A stretch of 64,000 nucleotides of DNA from Comamonas terrae (GCF_001544075.1 NZ_BCNT01000009.1:1-64000), one strand, 5' to 3'; counted from the first letter of the stretch, positions 26,344 through 35,252 are shown. Numbers and translations are program-made. The notes: a model not told the origin generated them from the sequence alone.

Positions 26344-26901
26344 TCAGTGTTTCTGGTGCAGCTGCACCCAGGCCAGGAACTTGCTCATGTACTTGGCCAG
26401 GAACTCCTTGCTGGCCGGGCCGATGTTGCCCTCGGCATCGATCAGGCCGTCCTTCCACTGCACAAAGCCTTCGGGCTGCTGCATGGTGGGCATGTCCGCA
26501 AAGACGAAGATGTTGCGCAGGTGCTGCTGGGCCATGGAGGTGGCGGGACCGCCCGGCGAGGTGCCGATGATGGCCGCGGGAATGCCGGCCCAGGCCGAGT
26601 CCCCATAGGGGCGGCTGCCGCCGTCGATGGCGTTCTTGAGCACCGCGGGCACGGAGCGGTTGTGCTCGGGCGTGACGAACAGCAGGCCGTTGCAGCTGCG
26701 GATCTTCTGCTTGAAGTCCTGGAAGGGCTTGGAGGCGGGCGTTCCGTCGAAGTCGCGGTTGTAAAGGGGCAGGTGGGAGATGTCGAGGAACTCGAAATCC
26801 GCCTGGTCCTGTGCCAGCTTGACCAGACCTTGCGCCAGCTGGCGGTTGATCGATTGCTGGCTGTTGCTGCCGACGATGACGCCAATCTTCAACTTGCTCA
26901 T
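26344..26901 (-). CDS. NADPH-dependent FMN reductase (flavodoxin-like)
   Basis: A 185-residue flavodoxin-fold oxidoreductase of the NADPH-dependent FMN reductase family (ChrR, azoreductase and ArsH relatives). The phosphate-binding loop GSNSQQSINRQLA (about residues 11-23) and the conserved VTPEHNRSVPAVLKNAIDGG (about 76-95) are visible, as is the late GTSPGGPATSMAQQHLR. It is expected to bind FMN and reduce flavin, quinones or chromate with NADPH. The start at 26901 fits the family, with AAAGGTG ahead. A terminator follows. It is separated by 113 bases from serB upstream and is probably its own unit. Confidence 0.93.
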   Translation of the reverse strand: MSKLKIGVIVGSNSQQSINRQLAQGLVKLAQDQADFEFLDISHLPLYNRDFDGTPASKPFQDFKQKIRSCNGLLFVTPEHNRSVPAVLKNAIDGGSRPYGDSAWAGIPAAIIGTSPGGPATSMAQQHLRNIFVFADMPTMQQPEGFVQWKDGLIDAEGNIGPASKEFLAKYMSKFLAWVQLHQKH

Positions 26902-27014
26902 TTCAGACACCTTTGCATGCATGGGAGTGGGTAAAAGCCAGGACCAGTGTATTGCAGCCGGGCGGCACAGACGTGACAGTTTGCACGACATCGTGCCGTG
27001 CTGCAGGCGGCTGC

Positions 27015-27728
27015 TTAGCGCAGGACTTCCAGCAGGCGGTCCAGCCCCCCTTCGTTGATGGAGACCTTGGCCTCGTTGCGCACGCGCGGCTTGGCGTGGT
27101 AGGCCACGGACAGGCCGGCGGCCTGCATCATGGGGATGTCGTTGCTGCCGTCCCCCACGGCAATGCACTGCGAGGGCGAGATGCCGATCAGCGAGGCGAC
27201 TTCCAGCAGCGTGCGGCGCTTTTCGGCGCCGTCGCAGATGTCGCCCCAGGCCTGCTCGACCAGACCGCCGGTCAGCGCGCCATCCTTGACTTCGAGCACG
27301 TTGGCGCGCACGAAATCGATGCCCAGCATGCCGCGCACATGCTCGGCGAAATAGGTGAAGCCGCCCGAGACCAGCAGCACCTTCAGGCCCGCGGCCTGGG
27401 TCGCCTTGACAAGGGTTTCGGCGCCCGGCGAAAGCTTGAGGCGTTCGGCGCGCACGCGCTCCATGTCGGCCTCGGTCACGCCGACGAGCTTGCCCACGCG
27501 CTGGCGCAGGCTGTCCTTGAAGTCGGTGATCTCGCCGCGCATGGTGGCTTCGGTGATGGCGGCCACTTCCGCCTTCTTGCCCGTGGCGTCGGCGATCTCG
27601 TCGATGCACTCGATGGTGATCAGCGTCGAGTCCATGTCGAAGGCGATGAGCTTGTAGTCGGACAGTTTCTGCGGGGCGGTGATGCCGCGGATCATCAGTC
27701 CGGGGGCGAATTCGGTAGCGTCGGTCAT
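27015..27728 (-). CDS. serB: Phosphoserine phosphatase
   Basis: A 237-residue HAD-family enzyme that removes phosphate from O-phosphoserine, the last step of serine synthesis. HAD motifs: I, AFDMDST (nucleophile Asp31, general acid Asp33); II, LLVSGGFTYF; III/IV, the Lys of AEKRRTL and GDGSNDIPMM. SerB-specific ECIDEIAD stands after motif I. The N-terminal ACT-like domain of E. coli SerB is absent, which is common in Betaproteobacteria. It is upstream of the FMN reductase gene and downstream of the membrane protein gene at 27795, with 66 bases between. Confidence 0.96.
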   Translation of the reverse strand: MTDATEFAPGLMIRGITAPQKLSDYKLIAFDMDSTLITIECIDEIADATGKKAEVAAITEATMRGEITDFKDSLRQRVGKLVGVTEADMERVRAERLKLSPGAETLVKATQAAGLKVLLVSGGFTYFAEHVRGMLGIDFVRANVLEVKDGALTGGLVEQAWGDICDGAEKRRTLLEVASLIGISPSQCIAVGDGSNDIPMMQAAGLSVAYHAKPRVRNEAKVSINEGGLDRLLEVLR

Positions 27729-27794
27729 GAAAGGCTCATCAAGAGGAAAGATCGGTTCGCATCATAGCCAGCGCGGGCGGCCTGCCAGGCAAAT

Positions 27795-28460
27795 TCAGGC
27801 CTGCGGGGGCTGGCGCAGGTAGATGGCATCGGACCAGGTGGCCATCCACTGCGGCCGGAAGACCACGAAGACCGCCGTCAGCATGCCCGTGGTCACGCCG
27901 TCGCCCCAGGCCATGAGCCAGCGCGCCAGCCGCGAGAGGTCTTCGTTCACGCCGGGCAGCGCATGGCCGGCGGCCTGGCCCAGCAGCGTGGCGGCAAAGA
28001 CGCTGAGCACCGTGCCCAGGAAGCCGCGCGCCAGGATGAAGACAAAGATGTTGTGCCAGCACCAGCGCCTGAGCATCGCCCCCCACAGCAGGGCCAGCGT
28101 GGCCGGCACCACGCCCTGCCAGACGGCCAGGCCCAGCGCGTCATCCCAGCCCAGGGCCGGAGAGAGCATATGCGCGAGGGCCGCCACCAGCAGCAGGGCG
28201 GGAATGGCCAGCGGCCAGCCCAGCATCAGCAGCACCAGCGGCGCTGCCGACCATTGCAGCTGCAGCGGCATGCGGTGCAGCGTGGGCAGGGCCCAGACCC
28301 AGGGCAGCAGGACCAGCACGCCCAGCAGCGGCGTGATCAGCGGCGAGGCGACGGGATCGTCCTTGCCGCCGGGCCCGGGCCGGCTGCCCAGCATGCGCCA
28401 GGGGCGCAGCCACAGGGCTGTGGCCAGGGCGATGCAGGCGATGGCCGCTTCCGGGAACAT
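27795..28460 (-). CDS. CbiM-like integral membrane protein (COG3235 type)
   Basis: A 221-residue protein with six to seven predicted membrane spans. The late segment GDGVTTGMLTAVFVVFRPQW followed by YLRQPPQA resembles the uncharacterised CbiM-related membrane proteins (PF01891/COG3235), whose relatives are S or M components of energy-coupling-factor transporters for cobalt or nickel. No ECF ATPase or T component is nearby. The assignment is from memory of the pattern and is moderate. The gene starts four bases after the mfd stop, so it is likely co-transcribed with mfd. Confidence 0.6.
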   Translation of the reverse strand: MFPEAAIACIALATALWLRPWRMLGSRPGPGGKDDPVASPLITPLLGVLVLLPWVWALPTLHRMPLQLQWSAAPLVLLMLGWPLAIPALLLVAALAHMLSPALGWDDALGLAVWQGVVPATLALLWGAMLRRWCWHNIFVFILARGFLGTVLSVFAATLLGQAAGHALPGVNEDLSRLARWLMAWGDGVTTGMLTAVFVVFRPQWMATWSDAIYLRQPPQA

Positions 28461-28464
28461 GGCT

Positions 28465-31400
28465 TCAGCTGTGGGCCGGCGCGTCGGCCGAAGTCGAAGC
28501 CTTGAGCGGCTGGCCCAGGCTGCGCAGCACGTCGCGCACCATCTGCGCGCGGGCCTTGGGGTCTTCCAGGGCTTTTTCTATGCGCAGCTTCTCGTTGCCG
28601 GCCAGCTTGATGTGCCTGTTCTTCTGGATCAGCTGGATGATGTTCATCGGGTCGATGGGCGGCTGGGGCTTGAAGGTGATGTTGATCACGCCGGGCGCGG
28701 CATCCACCTTGACCACGCCATAGGGCTGGGACAGCACGCGCAGGCGGTGCACGTCGATCAGCGTCTGGGCCTGGGGCGGCAGCTTGCCGAAGCGGTCCAC
28801 GATTTCCTCCAGCAGCGTGTCGATCTGGTCCGCCGTCCTGGCCGTGGCCAGCTTCTTGTAGAAGGACAGGCGCAGGTGCACGTCGCCGCAGTAGTCGTTG
28901 GGCAGCAGGGCCGGGGCGTGCAGATTGATGTCGGTGGAGGCGGACAGCGGCGCCAGCAGGTCGGGCTCCTTGCCGGCCTTGAGGCTGCGCACGGCCTCGG
29001 ACAGCATCTCGTTGTAGAGCTGGAAGCCCACCTCCATCATGTTGCCGCTCTGGTTCTCGCCCAGCACCTCGCCGGCGCCGCGGATCTCCAGGTCGTGCAT
29101 GGCCAGGTAAAAGCCCGAGCCCAGTTCCTCCATCTGCTGGATGGCTTCCAGCCGCTGCTGGGCCTGCTTGGTCAGGCCGTCCAGGTCGGGCACCATCAGA
29201 TAGGCATAGGCCTGGTGGTGGCTGCGGCCCACGCGTCCGCGCAGCTGGTGCAGCTGGGCCAGGCCGAACTTGTCGGCACGGCTGATGAGGATGGTGTTGG
29301 CGCTGGGCACGTCGATGCCGGTCTCGATGATGGTCGAGCACAGCAGGATGTTGTAGCGCTGGGCCACGAAGTCGCGCATCACCTTTTCCAGCTCGCGCTC
29401 GGGCATCTGGCCGTGGGCCACGGCGATGCGGGCCTCGGGCAGGATTTCCTCGAGCTTTTGCTTGCGGTTCTCTATGGTCTCGACCTCGTTGTGCAGGAAG
29501 TAGACCTGGCCGCCGCGCTTGAGCTCGCGCAGCACGGCCTCGCGGATCACGCCCGTGCCTTCGTTGCGCACAAAGGTCTTGATGGCCAGGCGGCGCTGCG
29601 GCGCCGTGGCGATGACGGACAGGTCGCGCAGGCCTTCGAGCGCCATGCCCATGGTGCGCGGGATCGGCGTGGCCGTGAGCGTGAGCACGTCCACCTCGGC
29701 GCGCATGGCCTTCATGGCCTCCTTGTGGCGCACGCCGAAGCGGTGCTCCTCGTCGATGATGAGCAGGCCCAGGTTCTTGAACTGGGTGGACTCGGACAGC
29801 AGCTTGTGCGTGCCCACCACGATGTCCACCGTGCCTTCGGCAATGCCCTTGACGGCGGCCGAAATCTCCTTGCCCGAACGGAAGCGCGAGACCTCGGCCA
29901 CCTTGATCGGCCATTTGGAGAAACGGTCCACCAGGGTCTGGTAGTGCTGCTCGGCCAGCAGCGTGGTCGGAGCCAGGAAGGCCACCTGCTTGCCGCCCAT
30001 GGCCGCCACGAAGGCCGCGCGCAGCGCGACCTCGGTCTTGCCGAAGCCCACGTCGCCGCAGACCAGCCGGTCCATGGGCCGGGGGCTGATCATGTCCTGC
30101 ACCACGGCATGGATGGCCGCGCGCTGGTCGGCGGTCTCCTCGAAGCCGAAGTCGGCCACGAACTGCTCGTAGTCGGCTGCGGGAAAGCGGAAGGCATGGC
30201 CCTGGCGCGCGGCGCGGCGCGCGTAGATGTTGAGCAGCTCGGCGGCCGAGTCGCGCACCTGCTCGGCGGCCTTGCGCTTGGCCTTTTCCCACTGCGAGCC
30301 GCCCAGCTTGTGCAGCGGCGCATCCTCGGGCGAGACGCCGGTGTAGCGGCTGATGAGCTGCAGCTGGCTCACGGGCACGTAGAGCACGGCGTCGCTTGCG
30401 TACTCCAGGTGCAGGAACTCCTGCAGCGCGGGCGTGCCATCGGGGTTCTTCTGGCCCATGTCCATGTTGACGAGGCCGCGGTAGCGGCCTATGCCGTGGT
30501 CGGCATGGACCACGGGGTCGCCCACCTTCAGCTCGGACAGGTCCTTGATCAGCGCCTCCACGTCGCTGACCTGTTCCTGGCGGCGCCGGCGGCGGCCCGT
30601 GGGCGCGGTGGCGAACAGCTCGGTCTCGGTGACGAAGTCCAGGCCTTCCTCGACCCAGGCGAAGCCGTTCATCAGGCTGGAGGTGGCGATGCCGACCTTC
30701 TCCTGCGTATCGGCCTGGAACTCGGCCAGCGAGTCGAAGACCGGCGGATTCACGCCCGAGGCGCGGAAGAAGTCCAGCAGGCTTTCGCGCCGGCCGTCGG
30801 ATTCGGCCAGGAGCAAGACCCGGTGCGCGCTGGATGCTATATGTTTCTGCAGCCTGGCCAGCGGGTCCTCGGCGCCGCGCATGACCGACAGGTCCTCGAG
30901 TTTCTGGAAGAGGGCGCTGTCCTGCACGTCCTCGGCGCCCGGGCGCAGGGCGAGCTGGGCATGCTCCCTGGAGCGGGTGTAGAACTGCTCGGCCGTGAGG
31001 AACAGCGCCTCGGGCGGCAGGGCCGGGTGGTCGGGGTCGCCCTGCACCAGGCGGTAGCGGTCCCTGGTATCCTGCCAGAAGCGCTGGAAGGCCGGTTCCA
31101 GCTCGCCGTGCAGCACCACGGTGGCGTCATCGCCCAGGTAGTCGAATACGGTGGCGGTCTCGTCGAAGAACAGCGGCAGGTAGTACTCGATGCCGGCCGT
31201 GGCAATGCCCTGGCCCATGTCCTTGTAGATGCGGCTGCGCGTGGGATCGCCCTCGAGCAGCTCGCGCCAGCGGCTGCGGAACTTGGCGCGCGCCTCCTCG
31301 TCCATGGGGAATTCGCGCCCCGGCAGCAGGCGCACCTCGGGCACGGGGTAGAGGCTGCGCTGGGTGTCGGGATCGAAGGTGCGGATGGAGTCGATCTCGT

Positions 31401-31968
31401 CGTCGAACAGGTCCACGCGGTAGGGCTGGGGCGAGCCCATGGGGAACAGGTCGATCAGGCCGCCGCGCACCGCGTATTCGCCGTGGCTCACGACCTGGGA
31501 CACATGCTGGTAGCCGGCCAGCGTGAGCTGGGCGCGCAGCCGGGCCTCGTCGAGCTTCTGGCCGGTCTTGAACTCGAAGGTGTAGCCCGCCAGGAAGGAG
31601 GGCGGCGCCAGCCGGTACAGCGCCGTGGTGGCGGGCACGACGACCACGTCGGCGCCGTGCTCGCGGTCGCGCTGGTTGATGCGCCACAGCGTGGCCAGGC
31701 GTTCGCTGATCAGGTCCTGGTGCGGCGAGAAGCTGTCGTAGGGCAGGGTTTCCCAGTCGGGAAACAGCGCGCAGCGCAGCCCGGGCGCGAAAAAAGCCAT
31801 CTCGTCGATCAGCCGCTGGGCATCCGCGGCGTCGGCCGTCACGATGGCCGTGACCCGCCCGGCGGCTTTCTCGCGTTCGCCCAGGCGGGCCAGCAGCAGG
31901 GCGTCGGCGCTGCCGGTGGGGCGGGGCAGGGTGAAGCGTTTACCGGGAGTGAGCTTGGGCAGTTGCAT
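28465..31968 (-). CDS. mfd: Transcription-repair coupling factor
   Basis: A 1167-residue Mfd. It displaces RNA polymerase stalled at DNA lesions and recruits UvrA. Order: UvrB-like N-terminal domains (about 1-340), the CarD-like RNA-polymerase interaction domain (about 470-570, with KVGDPVVHADHGIGRYRGL), the RecG-like motor with Walker A GDVGFGKTEVALRAAF, the DEEH box (IIDEEHRFGVRH) and motif VI (HQLRGRVGRS), then the TRCF C-terminal autoinhibitory domain. Length is normal for the family. The start at 31968 (MQLPKLTPGK) is preferred over a second ATG seven codons upstream. It is divergent from ispD. A GC hairpin lies in the leader at 32003-32024. Confidence 0.97.
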   Translation of the reverse strand: MQLPKLTPGKRFTLPRPTGSADALLLARLGEREKAAGRVTAIVTADAADAQRLIDEMAFFAPGLRCALFPDWETLPYDSFSPHQDLISERLATLWRINQRDREHGADVVVVPATTALYRLAPPSFLAGYTFEFKTGQKLDEARLRAQLTLAGYQHVSQVVSHGEYAVRGGLIDLFPMGSPQPYRVDLFDDEIDSIRTFDPDTQRSLYPVPEVRLLPGREFPMDEEARAKFRSRWRELLEGDPTRSRIYKDMGQGIATAGIEYYLPLFFDETATVFDYLGDDATVVLHGELEPAFQRFWQDTRDRYRLVQGDPDHPALPPEALFLTAEQFYTRSREHAQLALRPGAEDVQDSALFQKLEDLSVMRGAEDPLARLQKHIASSAHRVLLLAESDGRRESLLDFFRASGVNPPVFDSLAEFQADTQEKVGIATSSLMNGFAWVEEGLDFVTETELFATAPTGRRRRRQEQVSDVEALIKDLSELKVGDPVVHADHGIGRYRGLVNMDMGQKNPDGTPALQEFLHLEYASDAVLYVPVSQLQLISRYTGVSPEDAPLHKLGGSQWEKAKRKAAEQVRDSAAELLNIYARRAARQGHAFRFPAADYEQFVADFGFEETADQRAAIHAVVQDMISPRPMDRLVCGDVGFGKTEVALRAAFVAAMGGKQVAFLAPTTLLAEQHYQTLVDRFSKWPIKVAEVSRFRSGKEISAAVKGIAEGTVDIVVGTHKLLSESTQFKNLGLLIIDEEHRFGVRHKEAMKAMRAEVDVLTLTATPIPRTMGMALEGLRDLSVIATAPQRRLAIKTFVRNEGTGVIREAVLRELKRGGQVYFLHNEVETIENRKQKLEEILPEARIAVAHGQMPERELEKVMRDFVAQRYNILLCSTIIETGIDVPSANTILISRADKFGLAQLHQLRGRVGRSHHQAYAYLMVPDLDGLTKQAQQRLEAIQQMEELGSGFYLAMHDLEIRGAGEVLGENQSGNMMEVGFQLYNEMLSEAVRSLKAGKEPDLLAPLSASTDINLHAPALLPNDYCGDVHLRLSFYKKLATARTADQIDTLLEEIVDRFGKLPPQAQTLIDVHRLRVLSQPYGVVKVDAAPGVINITFKPQPPIDPMNIIQLIQKNRHIKLAGNEKLRIEKALEDPKARAQMVRDVLRSLGQPLKASTSADAPAHS

Positions 31969-32002
31969 GTTCGGATGAAGGCGCGGCAAGGTAACGACAA
32001 AA

Positions 32003-32024
32003 CCCCTCGGCGCAGGCAGAGGGG
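32003..32024 (-). terminator. Terminator-like hairpin in the mfd leader
   Basis: CCCCTC (32003-32008) and GAGGGG (32019-32024) pair around a 10-base loop. On the minus strand the stem is followed by TTTTG, the look of an intrinsic terminator, yet it lies about 35 bases ahead of the mfd start. It may stop antisense transcription from ispD or attenuate mfd. Confidence 0.45.
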
Positions 32025-32068
32025 ATGCGCCACATTCTACGCAGCCGTCTTTTGCGCATGGCAGACCC

Positions 32069-32074
32069 TAGAAT
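32069..32074 (+). promoter_or_regulatory. Likely -10 box of ispD, almost touching the start codon
   Basis: TAGAAT (32069-32074) is a good -10 hexamer. The start codon of ispD is at 32083, only eight bases further, and no ribosome site precedes it. No good -35 box is seen. Confidence 0.35.
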
Positions 32075-32082
32075 TCGCTCCT

Positions 32083-32892
32083 ATGACAGAGATGCAAGCG
32101 ACAGCCCCGCGCCCGGTACGTTTATGGGCCCTGATTCCCTGCGCCGGCACGGGCACGCGGGCCGTGGCGGCCGGCGCGCTGGCGCCGGAGCTGCCCAAGC
32201 AGTACCAGCCGGTGGCCGGCCAGCCCATGGTCATGCACACGCTGGCGGCCTTTGCCGCGGTCGCGCGTATCCATCACACCCTGCTGGTGATTGCTCCGGG
32301 CGACGGCTTCTGGAACGGCCGCGCGCCGGCTGCCCGCTGTTCGGTGGCGGCGTGCGGCGGCGCAAGCCGCGCGCAGACCGTGGGCAACGGCCTGCAGGCT
32401 CTGCTCGGGCGGGGCGCGAGCCCGCAGGACTGGGTGCTGGTGCACGATGCGGCGCGCTGCCTGGTGACGCCGCAGCTCATCGACGCACTGATCGATGCCT
32501 GCGAGCACGATGCCGTGGGCGGGCTGCTGGCCCACAAGCTGCCCGACACCCTCAAGACCGCGACCGTCGGGCCCGGCGGCGTGCGCGTGGCCGAGACCGT
32601 GGACCGCAGCGACAAATGGCTGGCGCAGACGCCGCAGATGTTCCGCATCGGCCCGCTGCAGCAGGCCCTGCACCAGGCCGGCGCCGAAGTGACCGACGAG
32701 GCCAGCGCCATGGAGGCTGCGGGCCTGCATCCGCGCCTGGTGCCGGGCGGGGCGCAGAATTTCAAGGTCACCTATCCCGACGATTTCGCGCTCGCCGCGG
32801 CCGTGCTGTCCCAGCGCCAGAACCAGGCCACTCTGGCGCGCTACAAGGGGCTGCGCGACCAGCCCCAGCCCCAGGGCAATCCATTTTTCTGA
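32083..32892 (+). CDS. ispD: 2-C-methyl-D-erythritol 4-phosphate cytidylyltransferase
   Basis: A 269-residue enzyme of the MEP isoprenoid pathway that joins CTP to methylerythritol phosphate. Nucleotide-binding start WALIPCAGTGTRA, the Lys of LPKQYQPV, LVHDAARCLV, LAQTPQMFR and TDEASAMEAAG are all in place. The P-C-A-G-T-G form replaces the P-A-A-G of E. coli, which I regard as normal in Burkholderiales. About seven extra residues stand between the glycine loop and PKQY. The ispF gene follows after 123 bases that hold a palindromic element. The two proteins act two steps apart in the pathway. Start codon lies close to a -10-like box, so the mRNA may be leaderless. Confidence 0.95.
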   Translation: MTEMQATAPRPVRLWALIPCAGTGTRAVAAGALAPELPKQYQPVAGQPMVMHTLAAFAAVARIHHTLLVIAPGDGFWNGRAPAARCSVAACGGASRAQTVGNGLQALLGRGASPQDWVLVHDAARCLVTPQLIDALIDACEHDAVGGLLAHKLPDTLKTATVGPGGVRVAETVDRSDKWLAQTPQMFRIGPLQQALHQAGAEVTDEASAMEAAGLHPRLVPGGAQNFKVTYPDDFALAAAVLSQRQNQATLARYKGLRDQPQPQGNPFF

Positions 32893-32902
32893 TCGAAAAA
32901 GG

Positions 32903-32978
32903 AGCTGCCGGCGCTTGCGGTGCGTGGTTTTCAGATGGAAAACCATCTGAAAGCATTGAATAGCAGGCGCTGACAGCT
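32903..32978. repeat. Palindromic intergenic element with inner hairpin (copy 1)
   Basis: An outer stem is made by AGCTGCCGGCGCTT (32903-32916) and AGGCGCTGACAGCT (32965-32978), 11 of 14 positions paired. Inside it is a perfect 10-bp hairpin, TTTCAGATGG (32929-32938), loop AAAA, CCATCTGAAA (32943-32952). It resembles the element at 37636-37713 in plan and in outer-arm sequence. Located between ispD and ispF. Confidence 0.6.
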
Positions 32979-33015
32979 ACTTTGATTGATGGTCAACACG
33001 TTCCAAGGATTTGAG

Positions 33016-33495
33016 ATGAATTTTCGTATTGGTGAAGGCTGGGATGTGCACGCGCTGGTGCCGGGCCGCAAGCTGATCCTGGGCGGCATCGAGGTGCCGC
33101 ATACCCTGGGCCTGCTCGGCCATTCGGATGCCGACGTGCTGCTGCACGCCATCACCGACGCCTTGCTGGGCGCCGCGGCGCTGGGCGACATCGGCCGCCA
33201 TTTCCCCGATACCGATGCGCAGTTCAAGGGCGCCGATTCCGTGGCGCTGCTGGCCGAGGCCGCCCGCCGCGTGCGCGCCACGGGGCTGGAGATCGGCAAT
33301 ATCGACAGCACCATCGTGGCCCAGGCGCCCAAGCTGGCGCCGCATATCGACGCCATGCGCACTCGCATCGCCCAGGCCCTGGGGCTGGACGCGGGCCAGG
33401 TCAACGTCAAGGCCAAGACGGCCGAGAAAATGGGCCCGGTGGGCCAGCAGCAGGCCATGGAAGCGCGTGCCGTAGCCCTGCTGTACAAGGCCTGA
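33016..33495 (+). CDS. ispF: 2-C-methyl-D-erythritol 2,4-cyclodiphosphate synthase
   Basis: A 159-residue trimeric enzyme of the MEP pathway that forms the cyclic diphosphate with loss of CMP. Metal ligands are in GWDVHAL (Asp10, His12) and in [20 protein letters not shown]. The signature [20 protein letters not shown] and the end [19 protein letters not shown] are typical. The start at 33016 has AAGGA ahead; an upstream in-frame ATG at 32989 is less likely. Probably in one transcription unit with ispD. Confidence 0.97.
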   Translation: MNFRIGEGWDVHALVPGRKLILGGIEVPHTLGLLGHSDADVLLHAITDALLGAAALGDIGRHFPDTDAQFKGADSVALLAEAARRVRATGLEIGNIDSTIVAQAPKLAPHIDAMRTRIAQALGLDAGQVNVKAKTAEKMGPVGQQQAMEARAVALLYKA

Positions 33496-33799
33496 AAAGC
33501 TTTCACGACGCGTTTCCGATCTCCGCGCGCCCCGACAGCGGCTTTGCGGGAGGGGCGCCCAGGCGCAGCACCGCAGCAACAGCCACGCTATCGCGAGCAT
33601 TGGCGCGGCCGGCTAGGCAACGCCGCAGGCCGCCCATCATCCGGGCGGCCGCCAAGCCACCGCCCCGCAGGGCTGGAGCGCCATCGGGCGATGTCTTCGC
33701 ACTGTCTCTTGCCTGCCCCCGGTGCAAGCTGCGAACCGTTGCTTTGAATTCATCCCGATGGCGCACCAGCGCAGCTGCGTAGAGACCGCAAACACGTTC
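33496..33799. other. Intergenic region with a GC hairpin, no gene supported
   Basis: Between the convergent ispF and methyltransferase genes. A strong stem, GGCCGCCC (33628-33635) and GGGCGGCC (33643-33650) around a 7-base loop, is the only clear structure. It lacks a T-run. A short minus-strand frame (33503-33766) has no ribosome site or recognisable family, so I do not call it. Confidence 0.4.
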
Positions 33800-34756
33800 T
33801 CAGGCCTGGGATAGCGCAGGCGCGCGGTAGACCAGCACCTTGAGGCTGCGCTCCTCGTCCACATCGGCAAACACGGGCGGATTGGCCACGCGCTCCACCC
33901 ATTGCAGCTCGGGTGCGAACTCCTGCATCTGGGCTGTGAGAAACCGGGTATCGAGTTCGGGCGCGTTCAGGCACAGCAGCACCTGGCCTTCGGGCAGCAG
34001 TAGGTCGGGCAGGCGGCGCATCAGGCGGGCGTAGTCCTTGGTCGCCACGAAGCTGCCCTTCTGGTAGCTCGGAGGGTCCACGATGATGAGGTCGTAGGGG
34101 CCGCCGCGCGTGATCTTGCCCCAGCTGCTGAAGATGTCGTGGGCCGCAAAGCTGGCGCCGTTCTTGACGCCGTTGAGCTGGTGGTTCTGCTGGCCGATGG
34201 CCAGGGCGCCCTTGCTCATGTCCATGTTGAGCACCTGGCCCGCGCCCGCCAGCCGGGCCACGACGGAAAAGGCGCAGGTATAGGCAAAGAGGTTGAGCAC
34301 CTTCATGCGCGCGGGGCGCGGATGGGCCTGCACCTGCCGGCGCACCCATTCGCGGCCGGCCGCCATGTCCAGGAACAGGCCGTGGTTCTGCCCGCGTGCC
34401 AGATGCACCAGATAGCGGGCGCCGTTTTCCGTGACCACATGGGGTTCGGGCACGGCGCCGGCCATGATGCGGATGTCGAACTTGCCGCCCACTTCGCGCG
34501 TCTGCAGCAGCCAGTTCAGCGGCTGGGCATCGGAGGCGATCCGGGCCCAGCGCGCGCGCAGGGCCTGGTCGACGGTGGCGACCGCCTGCTCGGCCAGCGG
34601 CTCGAAGCTGGTGAGCACGATGACCGGCGGGTAGGCATCCAGCGATAGCTGCTCGCAGCCCGGATGCCGGCCGCCACGCCCATGGAAGATGCGCCGGGCA
34701 TCCGTGGGGTAGGGCATGGCGGCGATGGCATCGAGCAGGGGCTGCAGTGCTTGCAT
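33800..34756 (-). CDS. Class I SAM-dependent methyltransferase, RlmI/RlmK-like
   Basis: A 318-residue methyltransferase related to the 23S rRNA cytosine/guanine methyltransferases RlmI and RlmK. The SAM-binding motif I is MKVLNLFAYTCAFSVVARLAG and the catalytic DPPSYQKGSF stands later (VDPPSYQK), with LLLPEGQVLLCLNAPELD following. An N-terminal PUA domain, as in RlmI, is not evident. The start at 34756 is the best of several; the frame is open for another 30 residues without family resemblance, and no start has a good ribosome site. Target nucleotide not assignable. Confidence 0.82.
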   Translation of the reverse strand: MQALQPLLDAIAAMPYPTDARRIFHGRGGRHPGCEQLSLDAYPPVIVLTSFEPLAEQAVATVDQALRARWARIASDAQPLNWLLQTREVGGKFDIRIMAGAVPEPHVVTENGARYLVHLARGQNHGLFLDMAAGREWVRRQVQAHPRPARMKVLNLFAYTCAFSVVARLAGAGQVLNMDMSKGALAIGQQNHQLNGVKNGASFAAHDIFSSWGKITRGGPYDLIIVDPPSYQKGSFVATKDYARLMRRLPDLLLPEGQVLLCLNAPELDTRFLTAQMQEFAPELQWVERVANPPVFADVDEERSLKVLVYRAPALSQA

Positions 34757-34860
34757 GGAAATACGGCTCTGGCGGTTCTGGTGAAAGCCGCCAAGTGTAT
34801 GTCCGTGCAATGCCCTCCAAACGGGCGCGGTCCGGACCGCAGGCATCAGGCTGGGACCTG

Positions 34861-34925
34861 GACGGGCCGCGCCGCCGCGCAGCGCGGAGGTCGTCCCCCT
34901 TGGGAGAAGGGCGCGAAGCGCCTCA
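34861..34925 (-). repeat. Stop-codon-linked intergenic element, copy A
   Basis: Starting with the TGA of the 101-residue protein gene, the minus strand reads TGAGGCGCTTCGCGCCCTTC, then AAGGGGGACGAC, then GC-rich arms. Copies B, C and D of the same design start at the stops at 38823, 39874 and 43661. Confidence 0.6.
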
Positions 34926-35228
34926 GGGCGCCACCTTCCTCACTTCGAAGAAGCAGGACTCGGTGCCGCCGATTCCCTGCAGCCCGGCTTCGGCTGCGGC
35001 GCGGGCAGCCTTCATCCAGCGCGTGAAGACCTGCTTGGCTTCCTCGGTGATTTCCTCCGGCGGCGTGTCCTCCAGCCTTTGCACGAGAGACAGGGCTTGT
35101 GTCACTTCGGCCTCGCCACCGAACTGGCGGGCCAGCACGCGGGCATAGCGGGCTTCGGCCTGCTGGCGCTGCGGCTCGGGCAGCTCGGGGTAGTCGCAAA
35201 GCGTGACGGTGAAAATGGCTTCTTGCAT
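34923..35228 (-). CDS. Conserved hypothetical protein, 101 residues, next to a LexA-like box
   Basis: A small soluble protein (start MQEAIFTVTLCDYPELPEPQ, end CFFEVRKVAP) of mixed alpha/beta character, rich in Ala, Glu and Gln. No signal peptide, membrane span or known motif. The start at 35228 is supported by AAGGAC nine bases ahead. It is divergent from ogt; the shared region holds a LexA-like box 25 bases ahead of this start and an 18-copy hexamer tract. Its stop codon is the first codon of a dispersed element (copy A). I do not recognise it. If the LexA-like box is real, a DNA-damage role is possible. Confidence 0.7.
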   Translation of the reverse strand: MQEAIFTVTLCDYPELPEPQRQQAEARYARVLARQFGGEAEVTQALSLVQRLEDTPPEEITEEAKQVFTRWMKAARAAAEAGLQGIGGTESCFFEVRKVAP

Positions 35229-35252
35229 GTCCTTGGGTTCACTGTGTTGAGA

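Noticed and set aside
32083-32892. IspD with a mutated nucleotide loop (P-C-A-G instead of P-A-A-G)
   Set aside because: All other motifs are intact, and to my knowledge this variant is normal in Burkholderiales.
33503-33766. An 87-codon minus-strand frame between ispF and the methyltransferase gene
   Set aside because: It has no ribosome site and no family, and is rich in Arg and Ala as expected by chance in GC-rich DNA.
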